Positions 52,867 through 62,604 of a stretch of DNA of 64,000 bases are shown here, in pieces. Origin of the DNA: Pseudomonas xionganensis (GTDB lineage: Bacteria > Pseudomonadota > Gammaproteobacteria > Pseudomonadales > Pseudomonadaceae); NCBI RefSeq assembly GCF_009763245.1, contig NZ_WKJZ01000001.1, positions 884,455 through 948,454 of the forward strand. The letters run 5' to 3'. Each line of letters opens with the position of its first letter. Position 1 is the stretch's first letter. Below the pieces are notes generated by a model. The model worked only from the letters and a program-made list of their open reading frames with translations, was not told the DNA's origin and did not search any database. The position numbers and the translations under genes were made by a program.

Positions 52867-53700
52867 CTAGTCGTGGGGCTCCGGGCTGTCGTGCGTGCGT
52901 GCCCGCAGGGAAAGCTGGCACAGGTAGGCGCGCGGAGTTTGCCCGCAGTGCCGGCGAAAGCAGCTGTAGAAGCTCGACAGTGAGTTGAAGCCGGCGGCGA
53001 AGGCCAGGGCGTCGATACGTTGCGGGTCGCTGCCGGGCGTGAGCTGGGCCAGCAGATGCTCCAGGCGCAGCTGGCTGATCTGGCGGTAGAAGCTTTGCCC
53101 CAGCACCTGATTGAACAGAAAGGACAGTTGATTGCGGCTGTAGCCGGTGGCGTCGGCCAGCTGTTGCAGGTCCAGATCCGGGTCGAGGTAGGGCTGCTGG
53201 TGCTGCATATAGCTCTGCAGGTCGGCGGCCATCTGGCCGATCTGCCGGGGCGACAGACCCAGGCGACTACTGGCCGGGCGCTGCGTCGCGGCTTGCGCCT
53301 GGGGACGCGCCTCGTTGACCAGGGTGGCGTACTCGTGCACGCGCCAGATCAGGTCGTCGCGCACGCTGATCGCCTCGCTGCTGCGAAAGGCCACCAGGCC
53401 GGCGCTGCCCTGCAGTTGCAGGCGGTACTGGATAAAGGCCGTATGGCCATCGACGCGGATGCGGTCGCTGTGCTCCAGACGTTCCTCGGCCTGGCGCGGC
53501 AGGTTGGCGGCGACGTAGGCGCGCAGCTCGCCGAGGCCCAGGCAGCGCTGCTGGTAGAAGTCGTGGTACTGGATGTCAGGGTGGTACAGGGCCAGCACCG
53601 CCTCCAGGTCGCGGGCGCGCCAGCTCTGGTGATAGCGCTGCACCACGGCCAGGGTGCGGGCGCTCTGGGCGGCATCATCGGGAATGTCGTCGGGCTGCAT
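52867..53700 (-). CDS. AraC-family regulator with N-terminal NTF2/SnoaL-like domain
   Basis: A 277-aa protein. Residues about 15-125 form a SnoaL/NTF2-like cone (YHQSWRARDLEAVLALYHPDI, YRLQLQGSAGLVAF). Residues about 180-270 form a two-helix-turn-helix AraC domain (LQQLADATGYSRNQLSFLFNQ, ALAFAAGFNSLSSFYSCFRR). The NTF2 domain probably senses a small molecule. I start at the ATG at 53700, where the NTF2 fold begins; no good ribosome binding site is visible. It lies 33 nt before the DAO oxidoreductase gene. Confidence 0.85.
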   Translation of the reverse strand: MQPDDIPDDAAQSARTLAVVQRYHQSWRARDLEAVLALYHPDIQYHDFYQQRCLGLGELRAYVAANLPRQAEERLEHSDRIRVDGHTAFIQYRLQLQGSAGLVAFRSSEAISVRDDLIWRVHEYATLVNEARPQAQAATQRPASSRLGLSPRQIGQMAADLQSYMQHQQPYLDPDLDLQQLADATGYSRNQLSFLFNQVLGQSFYRQISQLRLEHLLAQLTPGSDPQRIDALAFAAGFNSLSSFYSCFRRHCGQTPRAYLCQLSLRARTHDSPEPHD

Positions 53701-53758
53701 GGGTGGGCGCAGGCTCAGGCTCGGGTGGCGACCAGAGTGCCCGAGCCAGGCCAGGCAC

Positions 53759-55078
53759 TCAAGGCTGCGGCGCCTTGCTCTCGTGCAGGTGCAGGCTGCG
53801 CTTGAGACGGCGCGTGCCGTACCACACCAGGCCGACACACAGCGGCACGGCGATGCCGGTGGCCAGGGCGCTGCTGCCGATCAGGCCGAGGGCCTTGGCC
53901 GACTCCGCCAGGTACTTGCACAAGCCCACCAGGTAGTAACTGATGGCCGCCACCGACAGGCCTTCCACCGTCTGCTGCAGGCGCAGCTGCAGGTGACCGC
54001 GCTTGTCCATGGCCTGCATCAGTTGCTGGTTCTGGGTTTCGATGGTCAGGTCGATGCGCGCGCGCAGCAGCTCGCTGGCGCGCTGAACGCGGCGGGCCAG
54101 GTCGTGCAGGCGCTGTTCCGCCGCTTCGCTGGTGCGCCAGGCCGGGGTCAGACGACGCTGGAGGAATTCGCTGAAGGTCTGCAGGCCCTGGCATTCCTCC
54201 TCACGCAGTTCGGCCAGGCGGTTGCTGACCAGTTCGTGGTAGGCGCGGGTGGCGGAGAAACGGTAGTTGTGGGTGGCGATCAGCTGTTCGATGGCCGCCG
54301 CCAGGCGCCCCAGTTCGTCGAGCAGGCGGCGCTCGTCAGCCAGGTCGCGGATCTGGTTGATCTGCTGGATGGCGGTACCCAGTTGCTGCTCCATGGCCTT
54401 GATCTGCGGGGCGATGGCCTTGGCCTGGGGCAGGGCCAGGAGCAGCATCATGCGATAGGTTGCCATCTCCAGCAGGCTGCGCACCAGGCGCCCGCTCTGA
54501 CAGGGATTGAGGCCGCGGTTGTGGATCAGCAGGCGGCCGCAGCCGTCGCTGTGGATGCGGTAGGCACTCCACAGGCGAGCCTGGCCGTCGCCGACCCGCG
54601 AGCTGATCAGGCGCTGACCCTCGAAGTGAGCGCGCATCTGATCCGGGCTCGGCTCGCTGTCCGGCGCCGCCAGCAGCTCCAGCTGGTTGCAGCTGATCAG
54701 CTGGCCGGGCAGCGATTGCAGCCAGTGCTCCGGCAGCAGGGCGAGCAGGTCCTGGCTAAAGGGCGCACCTGCCGCCTGCTGGCCGATCAGGGTGTAGGTG
54801 GAAAACTCGGTGTGGCGTTCCCAGCGCAGCTCGAAGCCGCCAAAACTCTGGTAGTAGCAGGACGAGTCCGCTGCCGGCGGCAGCACCGCATGGCGCTGGC
54901 ATAGCTGCAACAGATGCTGGTACTCGGCGCCTGGTTGCATGGGATCGGGCAGCAGCACCCAGTGCACCAGATGGCTGGGCGTTTCCAGCACCGGGAAGGG
55001 GCGGGTATGCAGCTCGTTGAACAGCGCCTGGCGCTCGGGGTGGAACTGCAGGGGCTGGGTGTTGGCGGACAGGGACAT
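53759..55078 (-). CDS. DUF3422 family membrane protein
   Basis: A 439-aa protein starting at an ATG at 55078 (a GTG 9 nt upstream is possible). The N-terminal half is soluble (HPERQALFNELHTRPFP is the family start). The middle is helical and probably coiled coil. Two membrane helices lie near the C-terminus (about 380-430), which ends in a basic tail. Function is unknown. It lies 58 bp upstream of the AraC-type gene on the same strand. Confidence 0.85.
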   Translation of the reverse strand: MSLSANTQPLQFHPERQALFNELHTRPFPVLETPSHLVHWVLLPDPMQPGAEYQHLLQLCQRHAVLPPAADSSCYYQSFGGFELRWERHTEFSTYTLIGQQAAGAPFSQDLLALLPEHWLQSLPGQLISCNQLELLAAPDSEPSPDQMRAHFEGQRLISSRVGDGQARLWSAYRIHSDGCGRLLIHNRGLNPCQSGRLVRSLLEMATYRMMLLLALPQAKAIAPQIKAMEQQLGTAIQQINQIRDLADERRLLDELGRLAAAIEQLIATHNYRFSATRAYHELVSNRLAELREEECQGLQTFSEFLQRRLTPAWRTSEAAEQRLHDLARRVQRASELLRARIDLTIETQNQQLMQAMDKRGHLQLRLQQTVEGLSVAAISYYLVGLCKYLAESAKALGLIGSSALATGIAVPLCVGLVWYGTRRLKRSLHLHESKAPQP

Positions 55079-55171
55079 AGGACGCACGGCTGGCTGGGCT
55101 GACCGGGCAGTCTAGCCAGGCGCGGCGCGCAGTGGCATGTGTCGTTTTGCCGCGATCAGTCGGGCAGCTTG

Positions 55172-55567
55172 TCAGCTCTTGGGCTTATAGGCGCAGTAAC
55201 CGGGGCGTGGGCCGATCCTGGGGTGGTTGCGGCAGGTATCCGGGCGCTTGTCGTAGATGGTGCACAGGCGGGTCTTGCGATCCAGGTAGTAGCAGTCGTT
55301 GTTGCTCATGCGGGTCAGGGTGAAGATGCCCGACTTCTGGTGAAAGCGTTCGACGATGCCGTCCTTCTGCAGGCGCTTGGCGATGTTCTTCAGTGGCTCG
55401 CTGCGCTCGAATTCATCCACCACGCCGATGCGGATCAGGTCGTTCAGGCGCGCCTCAACCGGCAGGGTGCAGCAGCTGGACATGCAGCTGTGGCACATAT
55501 CGGCGGTGTACTTGGCCCAGGTTTCCAGGCGGTCGAGTTCGGCGGCGGCAATCAGGTTGTTTTTCAT
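55172..55567 (-). CDS. YkgJ-family cysteine-cluster protein
   Basis: A 131-aa cytoplasmic protein with eight cysteines. C25, C28, C32 and C33 form CHSCMSSCC, and the others are at 92, 102, 112 and 125. The pattern is that of the YkgJ/UPF0153 group, thought to bind zinc or an iron-sulfur cluster. Function is unknown. It is divergent from the DUF2339 gene. Confidence 0.9.
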   Translation of the reverse strand: MKNNLIAAAELDRLETWAKYTADMCHSCMSSCCTLPVEARLNDLIRIGVVDEFERSEPLKNIAKRLQKDGIVERFHQKSGIFTLTRMSNNDCYYLDRKTRLCTIYDKRPDTCRNHPRIGPRPGYCAYKPKS

Positions 55568-55767
55568 CGGCTGGGCAGGGCTGGCTGGGCGGCGGGCGAT
55601 GATAGCGGGACTGGCGGTTTTGTGAATCAGAATCTGCCGGCCGGTTATCGCCTGTGTCTGTGACCCAGGCCACAGGCGTCTCTCTGTGTAGACCTCGGGC
55701 TGGCTCCTATACTGCTGCCAGTCGGCGGAGTGGCAAATGGCCGGATCACTGGGGAAGGAAGGCGTGC

Positions 55768-58700
55768 ATGCAATGGATCTTTATGCTGGTCGGGCTGGTG
55801 CTGGGGGCGGTGGCCGACGAGTCCCTGACCGGAGCCATTCTCGGCGCCCTGATCGGCCTGGGCTTGGGTCAGGCCCTCAGGCTGCATGGCCTGGCCCAGG
55901 AGAATGCGGCGCTCAAGGCCGAGCTCAAGGGCTTTGCCCAGCGCTTCGAGCAGGGCACCACGGCGCTCTATGAGCGGCTGGTCAAGCTGGAACAGGGTGC
56001 TGCGCCCCAGGCCGAGCCCGTCGCCGAGCCTGAAGCGCCGCCCCCTCAGCCGCAAGAAACGCCGACGCCAAACGTTGCCGCTGCCGAGGACGTTGCGGCG
56101 GAGCTGGACTGGACCCTGGATATCGAGCTGCCTGAAGCCGTTGCCGAACCTGTTGCGGCACGGCAGGTGGCACCACAGCCCGAGCCGGCTGTGGCCCAGG
56201 CATCGCCCTGGGTGGCGGATACGCCCCGTGAACCTTCGCCCATCGCGCGCCTGTTCGGTATGGCCAAAGACTGGCTGCTGGGCGGCAATACGCTGCTGCG
56301 GGTCGGTGTGGTGCTGCTGTTTCTCGGCCTGGCCTTTTTGCTGCGCTACGCCACCGAAGGCGTGGTGGTGCCGCTGGAGCTGCGCTATGCCGGGGTGGCG
56401 GCCAGCGCCATGGGGCTGCTGGGTTTGGGCTGGTGGCTGCGTGGACGCAACCCCGGCTACGCCCTGATGCTGCAGGGCACCGGGGTGGCGGTGCTGTATC
56501 TGACGGTGTTTGCCGCCATGCGCCTGCACCCCTTGCTCGACCCGACCCTGGCCCTGGGCCTGCTGGTGCTGGTGACAATCTTCTCGGCCATTCTCGCGGT
56601 GCAGCAGGATGCCCTGGGCCTGGCCGCAGCGGCAGCCCTGGGCGGCTTTGCCGCGCCGATCCTGACCTCTACCGGCAGTGGCGACCATGTGGCGCTGTTC
56701 AGCTATTTCGCCCTGCTCAACGCCGGTATCTTTGCCATCGCCTGGTTCAAGGCCTGGCGTCTGCTCAATCTGATCGGCTTTGTCGGCACCTTCGGCATCG
56801 GCTTTGCCTGGGGCTTGCGCTCCTACACCCCGGAGCTGCTGTGGAGCACCCAGCCGTTTCTGCTGTTGTTCTTTCTGATGTACGTGGCCATCGGCCTGCT
56901 GTTTGCCCGACGCAAGCTGATGGGCGCCGAGGATGCGCCTGAAACTCGGGGCGACATGCTGCGCTGGGCGGCGCGCAAGGGCGACTATATCGACGCCACG
57001 GTGCTGTTCGGCCCGCCGCTGGTGGGTTTTGGCCTGCAGTTCGCCCTGATCCGTCATATCGAGTTTGCCGCCGCCTTTAGCGCCCTGGGCCTGGGCCTGT
57101 TCTATCTGCTGCTGGCGCGGCTTCTGGTTGGGCGCCTGGGCACGCGGGTGCAGCTGCTGGTGGAAACCTGCCTGGCCCTGGGCGTGGTGTTCGCCAGCCT
57201 GGCCATTCCCCTGGGCCTGGATGCGCGCTGGACCTCGGCGGCTTGGGCGGTGGAAGGTGCCGGTATCTACTGGCTGGGTCTGCGCCAGGGCCGTGGCCTG
57301 GCCCGGGGCTTTGCTCTGCTGTTGCAGTTCGGCGCGGCGCTGGCCTTTCTACTCAGCCTGCAGGCGGGCGATACCACCCTGCTGGTGGGAGCGCCCCTGG
57401 GCGCGCTGATGCTCGGCGCGGCGTTGCTGTTCAGCTACTGGCAGCTACGCCGCAGCCCGCTTGAGGCCAGCCATGCCTGGGAGCGTCGTGGCTTGCCGCT
57501 GCTGGCGTGTGCGGGGCTGGCTTTCCTCTACCTGATGGCGCCGCTGCTGTTTGCCGTGCAGGGTACGGCCATCTGTTGGGCCCTGGCCGGCCTGGCCAGC
57601 CTGTGGCTGGGCCTGCGTGTGCAGGCGCGCAGCTTTATCGGCTGCGCCTTTGCCGTGCAGTTGCTCGGCGGCTTGCTGTTTATGCTGCAGATGAGCGGTC
57701 AGAGCCTGGGCCAGGGCTTTGCCGCCGGCTGGCCGGGCCTGCTCACGTCACTGTTGATCGGTTTCGGCCTGGTGGCCGGCATGCTGATGGCGGCCCGCGA
57801 TCCTCAGGTGGCCAGTGATCGTCGTTTGCTGGCCGGGCTGTCGCTGGTGCTGCTGGTGGGCCTGGTGTTCGTCAACCTGGCGGTGCTGTTTGTCCTGCCC
57901 CTGGCCACGGCCAGTGCGGTCTGGGCCGGCAGCGGTCTGCTGATCCTCTGGCTCAGCCTGCACCTGCAGCAGCGCGCCGGCTTCTTCTTTGGCCTGGGCC
58001 TGCAGGTGCTGGCGGGGTTGGTGTTTCTTGCGGTCAGCCCGCTGTTGCTCAGCGGGCTGACCCGCGAGGGGGGGCGGCCCCTGGCCCATATCGATTTCTG
58101 GACGCCGCTGCTGCTGGGCATTGCCGCGCTGGTTGGGGCCTGGCGCCTGCAGCGCCTGGGCCGTAGTGATACGACCGGGGTGTTGGCGGCACGCAGCCTG
58201 CCGGGCCTGGCCCAGCTGCTCCTGGTGTGGGGCGCGGCCTGGTGGGGCCTGGCTTTGGCCAGCGAAGTGCTGCGCTTTGTTCCGGTTGATTGGCAGACGG
58301 CGGCCTTGCTTGGCCTGCTTGCCCTGAGTATGACCATGGCCGGTTGGCTGGCGCCGCGTACCCGCTGGCCGGAACTGGCCCTGCTGACCTGCCTGCTCAC
58401 GCCTGTGGCGGCGGTGGTGTTGCTGCATGCCTGGCACCTGCATTACCAGCCGGCGGCGGGTTTCGGCTGGCTGGCCTGGGCGCTGCTGTTTGCCGTGCAC
58501 TTCTGGTCACTGCGGCGCCTGGACGCCCTGCTGCCGGCCGGTGCCCGCAGCGCTGCCCATGTGCTGGGCTGCTGGTTGCTGCTGGGGGTGTTGGCGCTGG
58601 AGCTGCGCTACCTGCTGCTGAGCCTGTCCGAGCATTACAACGCCTGGCGCTGGCTGGGCTGGGCCGTGCTGCCGGCCGCCTACCTGTGGCTGATGGCGCG

Positions 58701-59349
58701 GCCCCGGCAGCGTCCCTGGCCCCTGGTGCAGCATGATCGGGCCTATCGCCTGCTGGCCGCCGCGCCCCTGGCGCTGCTGATGCTCGGCTGGTTCTGGCTG
58801 GCCAATCTGCTGAGCGCCGGCAATGCCGAGCCCTTGCCCTACCTGCCGTTGCTCAATCCGCTGGAGCTGGGCCTGCTGCTGACCCTTGGTGCCTTGTTGG
58901 CCTGGGCGCGCACGGTGCTGCCCGAGCTGGGGATGGACGCTGGGCGCAGCCAGTGGCTGGTCCAGGCCGTGGCTGGCGCTTCGCTGTTTGCCCTGCTCAC
59001 CGCCATGGTGATGCGCACCGCCCACCATTGGGGGACTGTGCCCTATCGGCTGGATGCCCTGCTCGATTCGATGCTGGTGCAGGCCGGGCTGTCCATCGTC
59101 TGGACCCTGATCGCCCTGCCGCTGATGCTTGTCGGCCACCGCCGTGGCCAGCGCCAGCTGTGGTTGCTGGGCGCGGCGCTGATTGCCGTGGTGGTGGCCA
59201 AGCTGTTCTTTGTCGAGCTGGGCAACCGCGGTGGCCTGGAGCGTATCGTGTCCTTTATCGGTGTTGGTCTGTTGCTGCTGGTGGTGGGCTATTTCGCCCC
59301 GCTGCCGCCGCGCCAGGCCGAGCCTGCGCAAGCCCAGGAGAGCGCATGA
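55768..59349 (+). CDS. DUF2339 giant polytopic membrane protein
   Basis: A 1193-aa protein. It has two N-terminal helices, a short coiled-coil and Pro/Glu-rich linker (about residues 45-165), then some 25-30 hydrophobic helices to the C-terminus. This layout is that of DUF2339. I start at the ATG at 55768 with AAGGAAGG upstream; the longer frame extends into the promoter gap, where TATACT at 55708-55713 is a weak -10 candidate. Function is unknown. It overlaps the DUF3999 gene by 4 nt, and the two families are usual partners. Confidence 0.9.
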   Translation: MQWIFMLVGLVLGAVADESLTGAILGALIGLGLGQALRLHGLAQENAALKAELKGFAQRFEQGTTALYERLVKLEQGAAPQAEPVAEPEAPPPQPQETPTPNVAAAEDVAAELDWTLDIELPEAVAEPVAARQVAPQPEPAVAQASPWVADTPREPSPIARLFGMAKDWLLGGNTLLRVGVVLLFLGLAFLLRYATEGVVVPLELRYAGVAASAMGLLGLGWWLRGRNPGYALMLQGTGVAVLYLTVFAAMRLHPLLDPTLALGLLVLVTIFSAILAVQQDALGLAAAAALGGFAAPILTSTGSGDHVALFSYFALLNAGIFAIAWFKAWRLLNLIGFVGTFGIGFAWGLRSYTPELLWSTQPFLLLFFLMYVAIGLLFARRKLMGAEDAPETRGDMLRWAARKGDYIDATVLFGPPLVGFGLQFALIRHIEFAAAFSALGLGLFYLLLARLLVGRLGTRVQLLVETCLALGVVFASLAIPLGLDARWTSAAWAVEGAGIYWLGLRQGRGLARGFALLLQFGAALAFLLSLQAGDTTLLVGAPLGALMLGAALLFSYWQLRRSPLEASHAWERRGLPLLACAGLAFLYLMAPLLFAVQGTAICWALAGLASLWLGLRVQARSFIGCAFAVQLLGGLLFMLQMSGQSLGQGFAAGWPGLLTSLLIGFGLVAGMLMAARDPQVASDRRLLAGLSLVLLVGLVFVNLAVLFVLPLATASAVWAGSGLLILWLSLHLQQRAGFFFGLGLQVLAGLVFLAVSPLLLSGLTREGGRPLAHIDFWTPLLLGIAALVGAWRLQRLGRSDTTGVLAARSLPGLAQLLLVWGAAWWGLALASEVLRFVPVDWQTAALLGLLALSMTMAGWLAPRTRWPELALLTCLLTPVAAVVLLHAWHLHYQPAAGFGWLAWALLFAVHFWSLRRLDALLPAGARSAAHVLGCWLLLGVLALELRYLLLSLSEHYNAWRWLGWAVLPAAYLWLMARPRQRPWPLVQHDRAYRLLAAAPLALLMLGWFWLANLLSAGNAEPLPYLPLLNPLELGLLLTLGALLAWARTVLPELGMDAGRSQWLVQAVAGASLFALLTAMVMRTAHHWGTVPYRLDALLDSMLVQAGLSIVWTLIALPLMLVGHRRGQRQLWLLGAALIAVVVAKLFFVELGNRGGLERIVSFIGVGLLLLVVGYFAPLPPRQAEPAQAQESA

Positions 59350-60689
59350 AAAGCATCATCCAGGCCACCCTCCTGATGGCCTTCGTACTTTCTCCAGCCA
59401 TGGCAGCGGAACGCCTCGACGACTACGCCAGCCAATGGCCCATCGAACTGTCCGGCGAAGGGCCCTGGTATCGCCTGGAGGTGCCCATGGCCCTGCACTT
59501 CGCCGCTCGCTACGGCGATCTACGCGACCTGCGGGTGTTCAATGGCGCTGGCCAGCCCCTGGCCTATGCCCTGACTCCGGGGCAGGCGCCGAGCCAGGAC
59601 AGTCTGCGACAGCATCAGGTGCGCTGGTTCCCCGTGCATGCGGGGGCCGGGGAGGGGCTGGCTGTGTCGAACCTGCGGGTGCAGCGCAGCAGCAGTGGCA
59701 CTCTGATCGAAGTGCTGGATGAGGCGAACGAGCAGATGCCGGCCACCCGCTTGCGCGGCTGGGTGCTGGATGCCAGCGCCATCGACGACGAGCTGGTGCA
59801 GTTGCAGCTGAACTGGGTGGGCGGCGAGGACGGTTTCCAGCGTTTCAGCATCGAGGCCAGCGACGATCTGCAGCATTGGCAGGCCTGGGGTAGCGGACAG
59901 CTGGCGCGGCTGTCCTTCGCCGATGAGCGTATCGAACAGCGTCAGGTGGAGCTGCCGGGGCGCACGGCGCGTTACCTGCGCCTGCTCTGGCAGAGCCCGC
60001 AGCAGGCGCCGCAGTTGACCGAGGTGCAGCTGAGTAGCCGACGCCGCGAACAGGCGCTGGCGCCCCTGGTCTGGTCGCAGCCATTGGTGGCCAGCGTCAG
60101 CCCGGACGGTCAGTATCAGTGGCAGCTGCCTCTGGCCCTGCCTATCGAGCGCCTGCGTCTGGCGCTGGAACAGGAGAACAGCCTGGTGCCGCTGCGGGTC
60201 AGCGGCCGTGGCGATAACCAGAGTGCCTGGCGCAGCCTGACCAGCGGTCTGCTCTACCGCCTGCCGGAAAATGGCCAGGAACTGCGCCAGGACGAGCTGC
60301 AACTGCCGGGCTGGTCGGTGCGCCAGCTGCGCGTGCAGGTGGATCAGCGTGGTGGCGGTTTGGGCAGTGCTGCGCCGAGCCTGCAGGTGGCGGTGCGGGC
60401 CAGTCAGCTGGTGTTTCTCCTACGCGGTGAACCACCTTATCACCTGGCGGTGGGGCGCACGGGTGCGCAGTCGGCGGCGCTGCCGCTGAATACGCTGATC
60501 CCCGGTTACCAGCCGCAGCGCCTGGCGCAGCTGGGGCAGGCCCGGATTGAACTGCAGGCCGAAGTGCTGCAGCCGCCGGGCGAGGTGGTGGCTCAGGACT
60601 GGAGGCGTTGGGGGCTGTGGGCCGTGCTGCTGGCGGGGGTCGGCCTGCTGGCGCTGATGGCCCTGAGTCTGTTGCGGCGCAGCCAATAA
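59346..60689 (+). CDS. DUF3999 family exported, C-terminally anchored protein
   Basis: A 447-aa protein with a Sec signal peptide (1-20), a large beta-rich periplasmic region and one C-terminal transmembrane helix (about 420-442) followed by RRSQ. The middle contains a discoidin-like pattern (FSIEASDDLQHWQAW, RYLRLLWQS). Its ATG overlaps the DUF2339 stop. It probably works with DUF2339 in the envelope; function unknown. Confidence 0.88.
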   Translation: MKSIIQATLLMAFVLSPAMAAERLDDYASQWPIELSGEGPWYRLEVPMALHFAARYGDLRDLRVFNGAGQPLAYALTPGQAPSQDSLRQHQVRWFPVHAGAGEGLAVSNLRVQRSSSGTLIEVLDEANEQMPATRLRGWVLDASAIDDELVQLQLNWVGGEDGFQRFSIEASDDLQHWQAWGSGQLARLSFADERIEQRQVELPGRTARYLRLLWQSPQQAPQLTEVQLSSRRREQALAPLVWSQPLVASVSPDGQYQWQLPLALPIERLRLALEQENSLVPLRVSGRGDNQSAWRSLTSGLLYRLPENGQELRQDELQLPGWSVRQLRVQVDQRGGGLGSAAPSLQVAVRASQLVFLLRGEPPYHLAVGRTGAQSAALPLNTLIPGYQPQRLAQLGQARIELQAEVLQPPGEVVAQDWRRWGLWAVLLAGVGLLALMALSLLRRSQ

Positions 60690-60786
60690 AGCATGATCGC
60701 GTTACAGTTTTTGCAGTATTGTTGGCACCTTCGGATTTATTTGAATTTGAGGTCAGGACGGCCCGTGATTCATTCCGCTGCGCAAG

Positions 60787-60805
60787 GCCACCGGCTACCG
60801 GTGGC
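60787..60805. other. hairpin in the leader of the diguanylate cyclase gene
   Basis: GCCACCGG/CCGGTGGC closes a CTA loop, 68 nt before the ATG. No T-run follows. It may be a weak terminator remnant for the upstream pair or a leader structure. Confidence 0.35.
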
Positions 60806-60873
60806 GACCCCTCGCCCGCGTCGATTGCCGTCGCTGTGGCGTACTCTCCGCTGCCCCGTGCTGTGAGGCTTCC

Positions 60874-62517
60874 ATGAACGCCTGCAGCGCTTCCGCCTGG
60901 GCGCTCGATGGCCCCGTACTACTGACCTGCGCAGTGGCCGTCGGGGTCCTGTTGCTGGCTCGCTGGGTCAAGCGTCAGCGCTATTTCCCCGGGCGTGAAA
61001 GCTTTGTCCTGATGCACCTGGGCAGTATCTGGTGGATGGTCGCGGCTGCCCTGGAAATGGCGGCCCAGGACCCTGGTTGCAAGGTGTTCTGGGCCAGCAT
61101 GGCCTGGCCGGGCATTCTCGCGGTGCCGACGTTCTGGGCGGTGTTCCTCTGGCAGTACGTCAACAGCAGCAGTCGCCCCTTGCCCAGACGCCTGACCCTG
61201 GGGCTGAGCGTGACGCCGGTACTGTTCTGGCTACTGGCCCTGAGCAATCCCTGGCACGGCCTGTTCTATGCCGCCGGTACCGCGCCTCTGTCGGCCGAGG
61301 CGGGGGCGCCGATCCGCTATGTGCATGGCCCGCTGTTCTATGCCGCGGCGGTATATGTCTACCTGTTTATGCTGTTCAGCGTGGCGTCGGTGGTGCGTGC
61401 CGCACTGACCAGCCAGGGTGTACACCGTCGCCACTACCTGGCCTTCGTCCTGGTCACCTGTGTGCCCTGGGCGGCGAATGTCAGTTATGTGGTGTTCGGC
61501 TGGATGCTCTTCGGTTTCGATCCGACGCCTTTCAGTTTCGCCTTTACCCTGGCCGCCTTCGCTTGGCTGATCGTCGGAGTGCGCCTGTTCGATCTGCTGC
61601 CGGTGGCGCGTCATCTGCTGCTGGATGAGTTGCCCGATCCGGTGCTGGTGGTCGACAGCCAGTTGCGGGTGATCGAAGCCAATCCTGCGGCGCTCAAGCT
61701 GGCGGGGCTGCGCAGTGGCTGGCAGGGGCGTGCCCTGGTCGACTGGCCGGTGCTGGGCCGTGACCTGCAGAGTCTGCTGGAGCAGCACGGCCAGGGTGAG
61801 GCCGAGCAGTCGCTGACGCTGACCAGCGCTGCACGCTATTTCGAGGTGCGCATCCGCGCCATCCAGCGCGAGGCCCATCGCGGCACCCTGTTGCTGGGGC
61901 AGATGCTCTATCTGCGTGATGTCACCCTGCGCCACCTCAGCGAACTCAAGCTAGCCGAGGCCCTGGCGGTGAGCGAGGAGCGGCTGCGCACCATTTCCAG
62001 CCTGCATGAGCAGTTGCAGGAGCAGGCCTTGTGCGATCCCCTGACCGGACTTTATAACCGCCGCTACCTGGATGAATTCTTTAGCCGCGAGGTGGCCCGT
62101 GCCCAGCGCGAACAGGTGCCCATCGCCCTGGCCCTGATCGATCTGGATCACTTCAAGCAGCTCAATGATGAACACGGTCACCTGGAAGGCGACGATGTGC
62201 TCAAGGGCGTGGCCCAGCACCTGCTGGACAACCTGCGCACCTCGGATGCCGTGTTCCGTATCGGCGGCGAGGAATTTCTGCTGATCCTGCCCGGCGCCGA
62301 CGCCGCCGAGGCGCGAGCGCGTCTGCAGACCATCTGCCGCAGTCTGGCCGAGCAGCCGCTGCCTACCCGGGGCGGTGCGCGTTATGTCACCTTGTCGGCC
62401 GGCCTGGCCTTGTGGCCCTATCAGGGCGTCGAACTGGATCGTCTGCTGCAGATTGCCGATAGCGCGCTTTATCGGGCCAAGGACGAAGGGCGTAACCGTA
62501 TCTGTGGTCTGACCTGA
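60874..62517 (+). CDS. diguanylate cyclase (7TM sensor, PAS, GGDEF)
   Basis: A 547-aa inner-membrane protein with seven N-terminal helices of the HisKA_7TM type (about 10-240), a PAS domain (about 250-350) and a GGDEF domain. The active site is GGEEF at 464-468. An inhibitory RxxD site lies at 455-458, so c-di-GMP synthesis with product inhibition is expected. The catalytic metal-site strand LIDLDHFKQLNDEHGH is intact. GAGG precedes the ATG. The signal is unknown. Confidence 0.92.
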   Translation: MNACSASAWALDGPVLLTCAVAVGVLLLARWVKRQRYFPGRESFVLMHLGSIWWMVAAALEMAAQDPGCKVFWASMAWPGILAVPTFWAVFLWQYVNSSSRPLPRRLTLGLSVTPVLFWLLALSNPWHGLFYAAGTAPLSAEAGAPIRYVHGPLFYAAAVYVYLFMLFSVASVVRAALTSQGVHRRHYLAFVLVTCVPWAANVSYVVFGWMLFGFDPTPFSFAFTLAAFAWLIVGVRLFDLLPVARHLLLDELPDPVLVVDSQLRVIEANPAALKLAGLRSGWQGRALVDWPVLGRDLQSLLEQHGQGEAEQSLTLTSAARYFEVRIRAIQREAHRGTLLLGQMLYLRDVTLRHLSELKLAEALAVSEERLRTISSLHEQLQEQALCDPLTGLYNRRYLDEFFSREVARAQREQVPIALALIDLDHFKQLNDEHGHLEGDDVLKGVAQHLLDNLRTSDAVFRIGGEEFLLILPGADAAEARARLQTICRSLAEQPLPTRGGARYVTLSAGLALWPYQGVELDRLLQIADSALYRAKDEGRNRICGLT

Positions 62518-62604
62518 AGCGCCTCCGCCTATCCGCGGCTAAGGCGTTCTGCGGCATAACGGGTTAAACTGCGCGCGATTTTCTCTTCCTGCCCGGAGCC
62601 GTCC

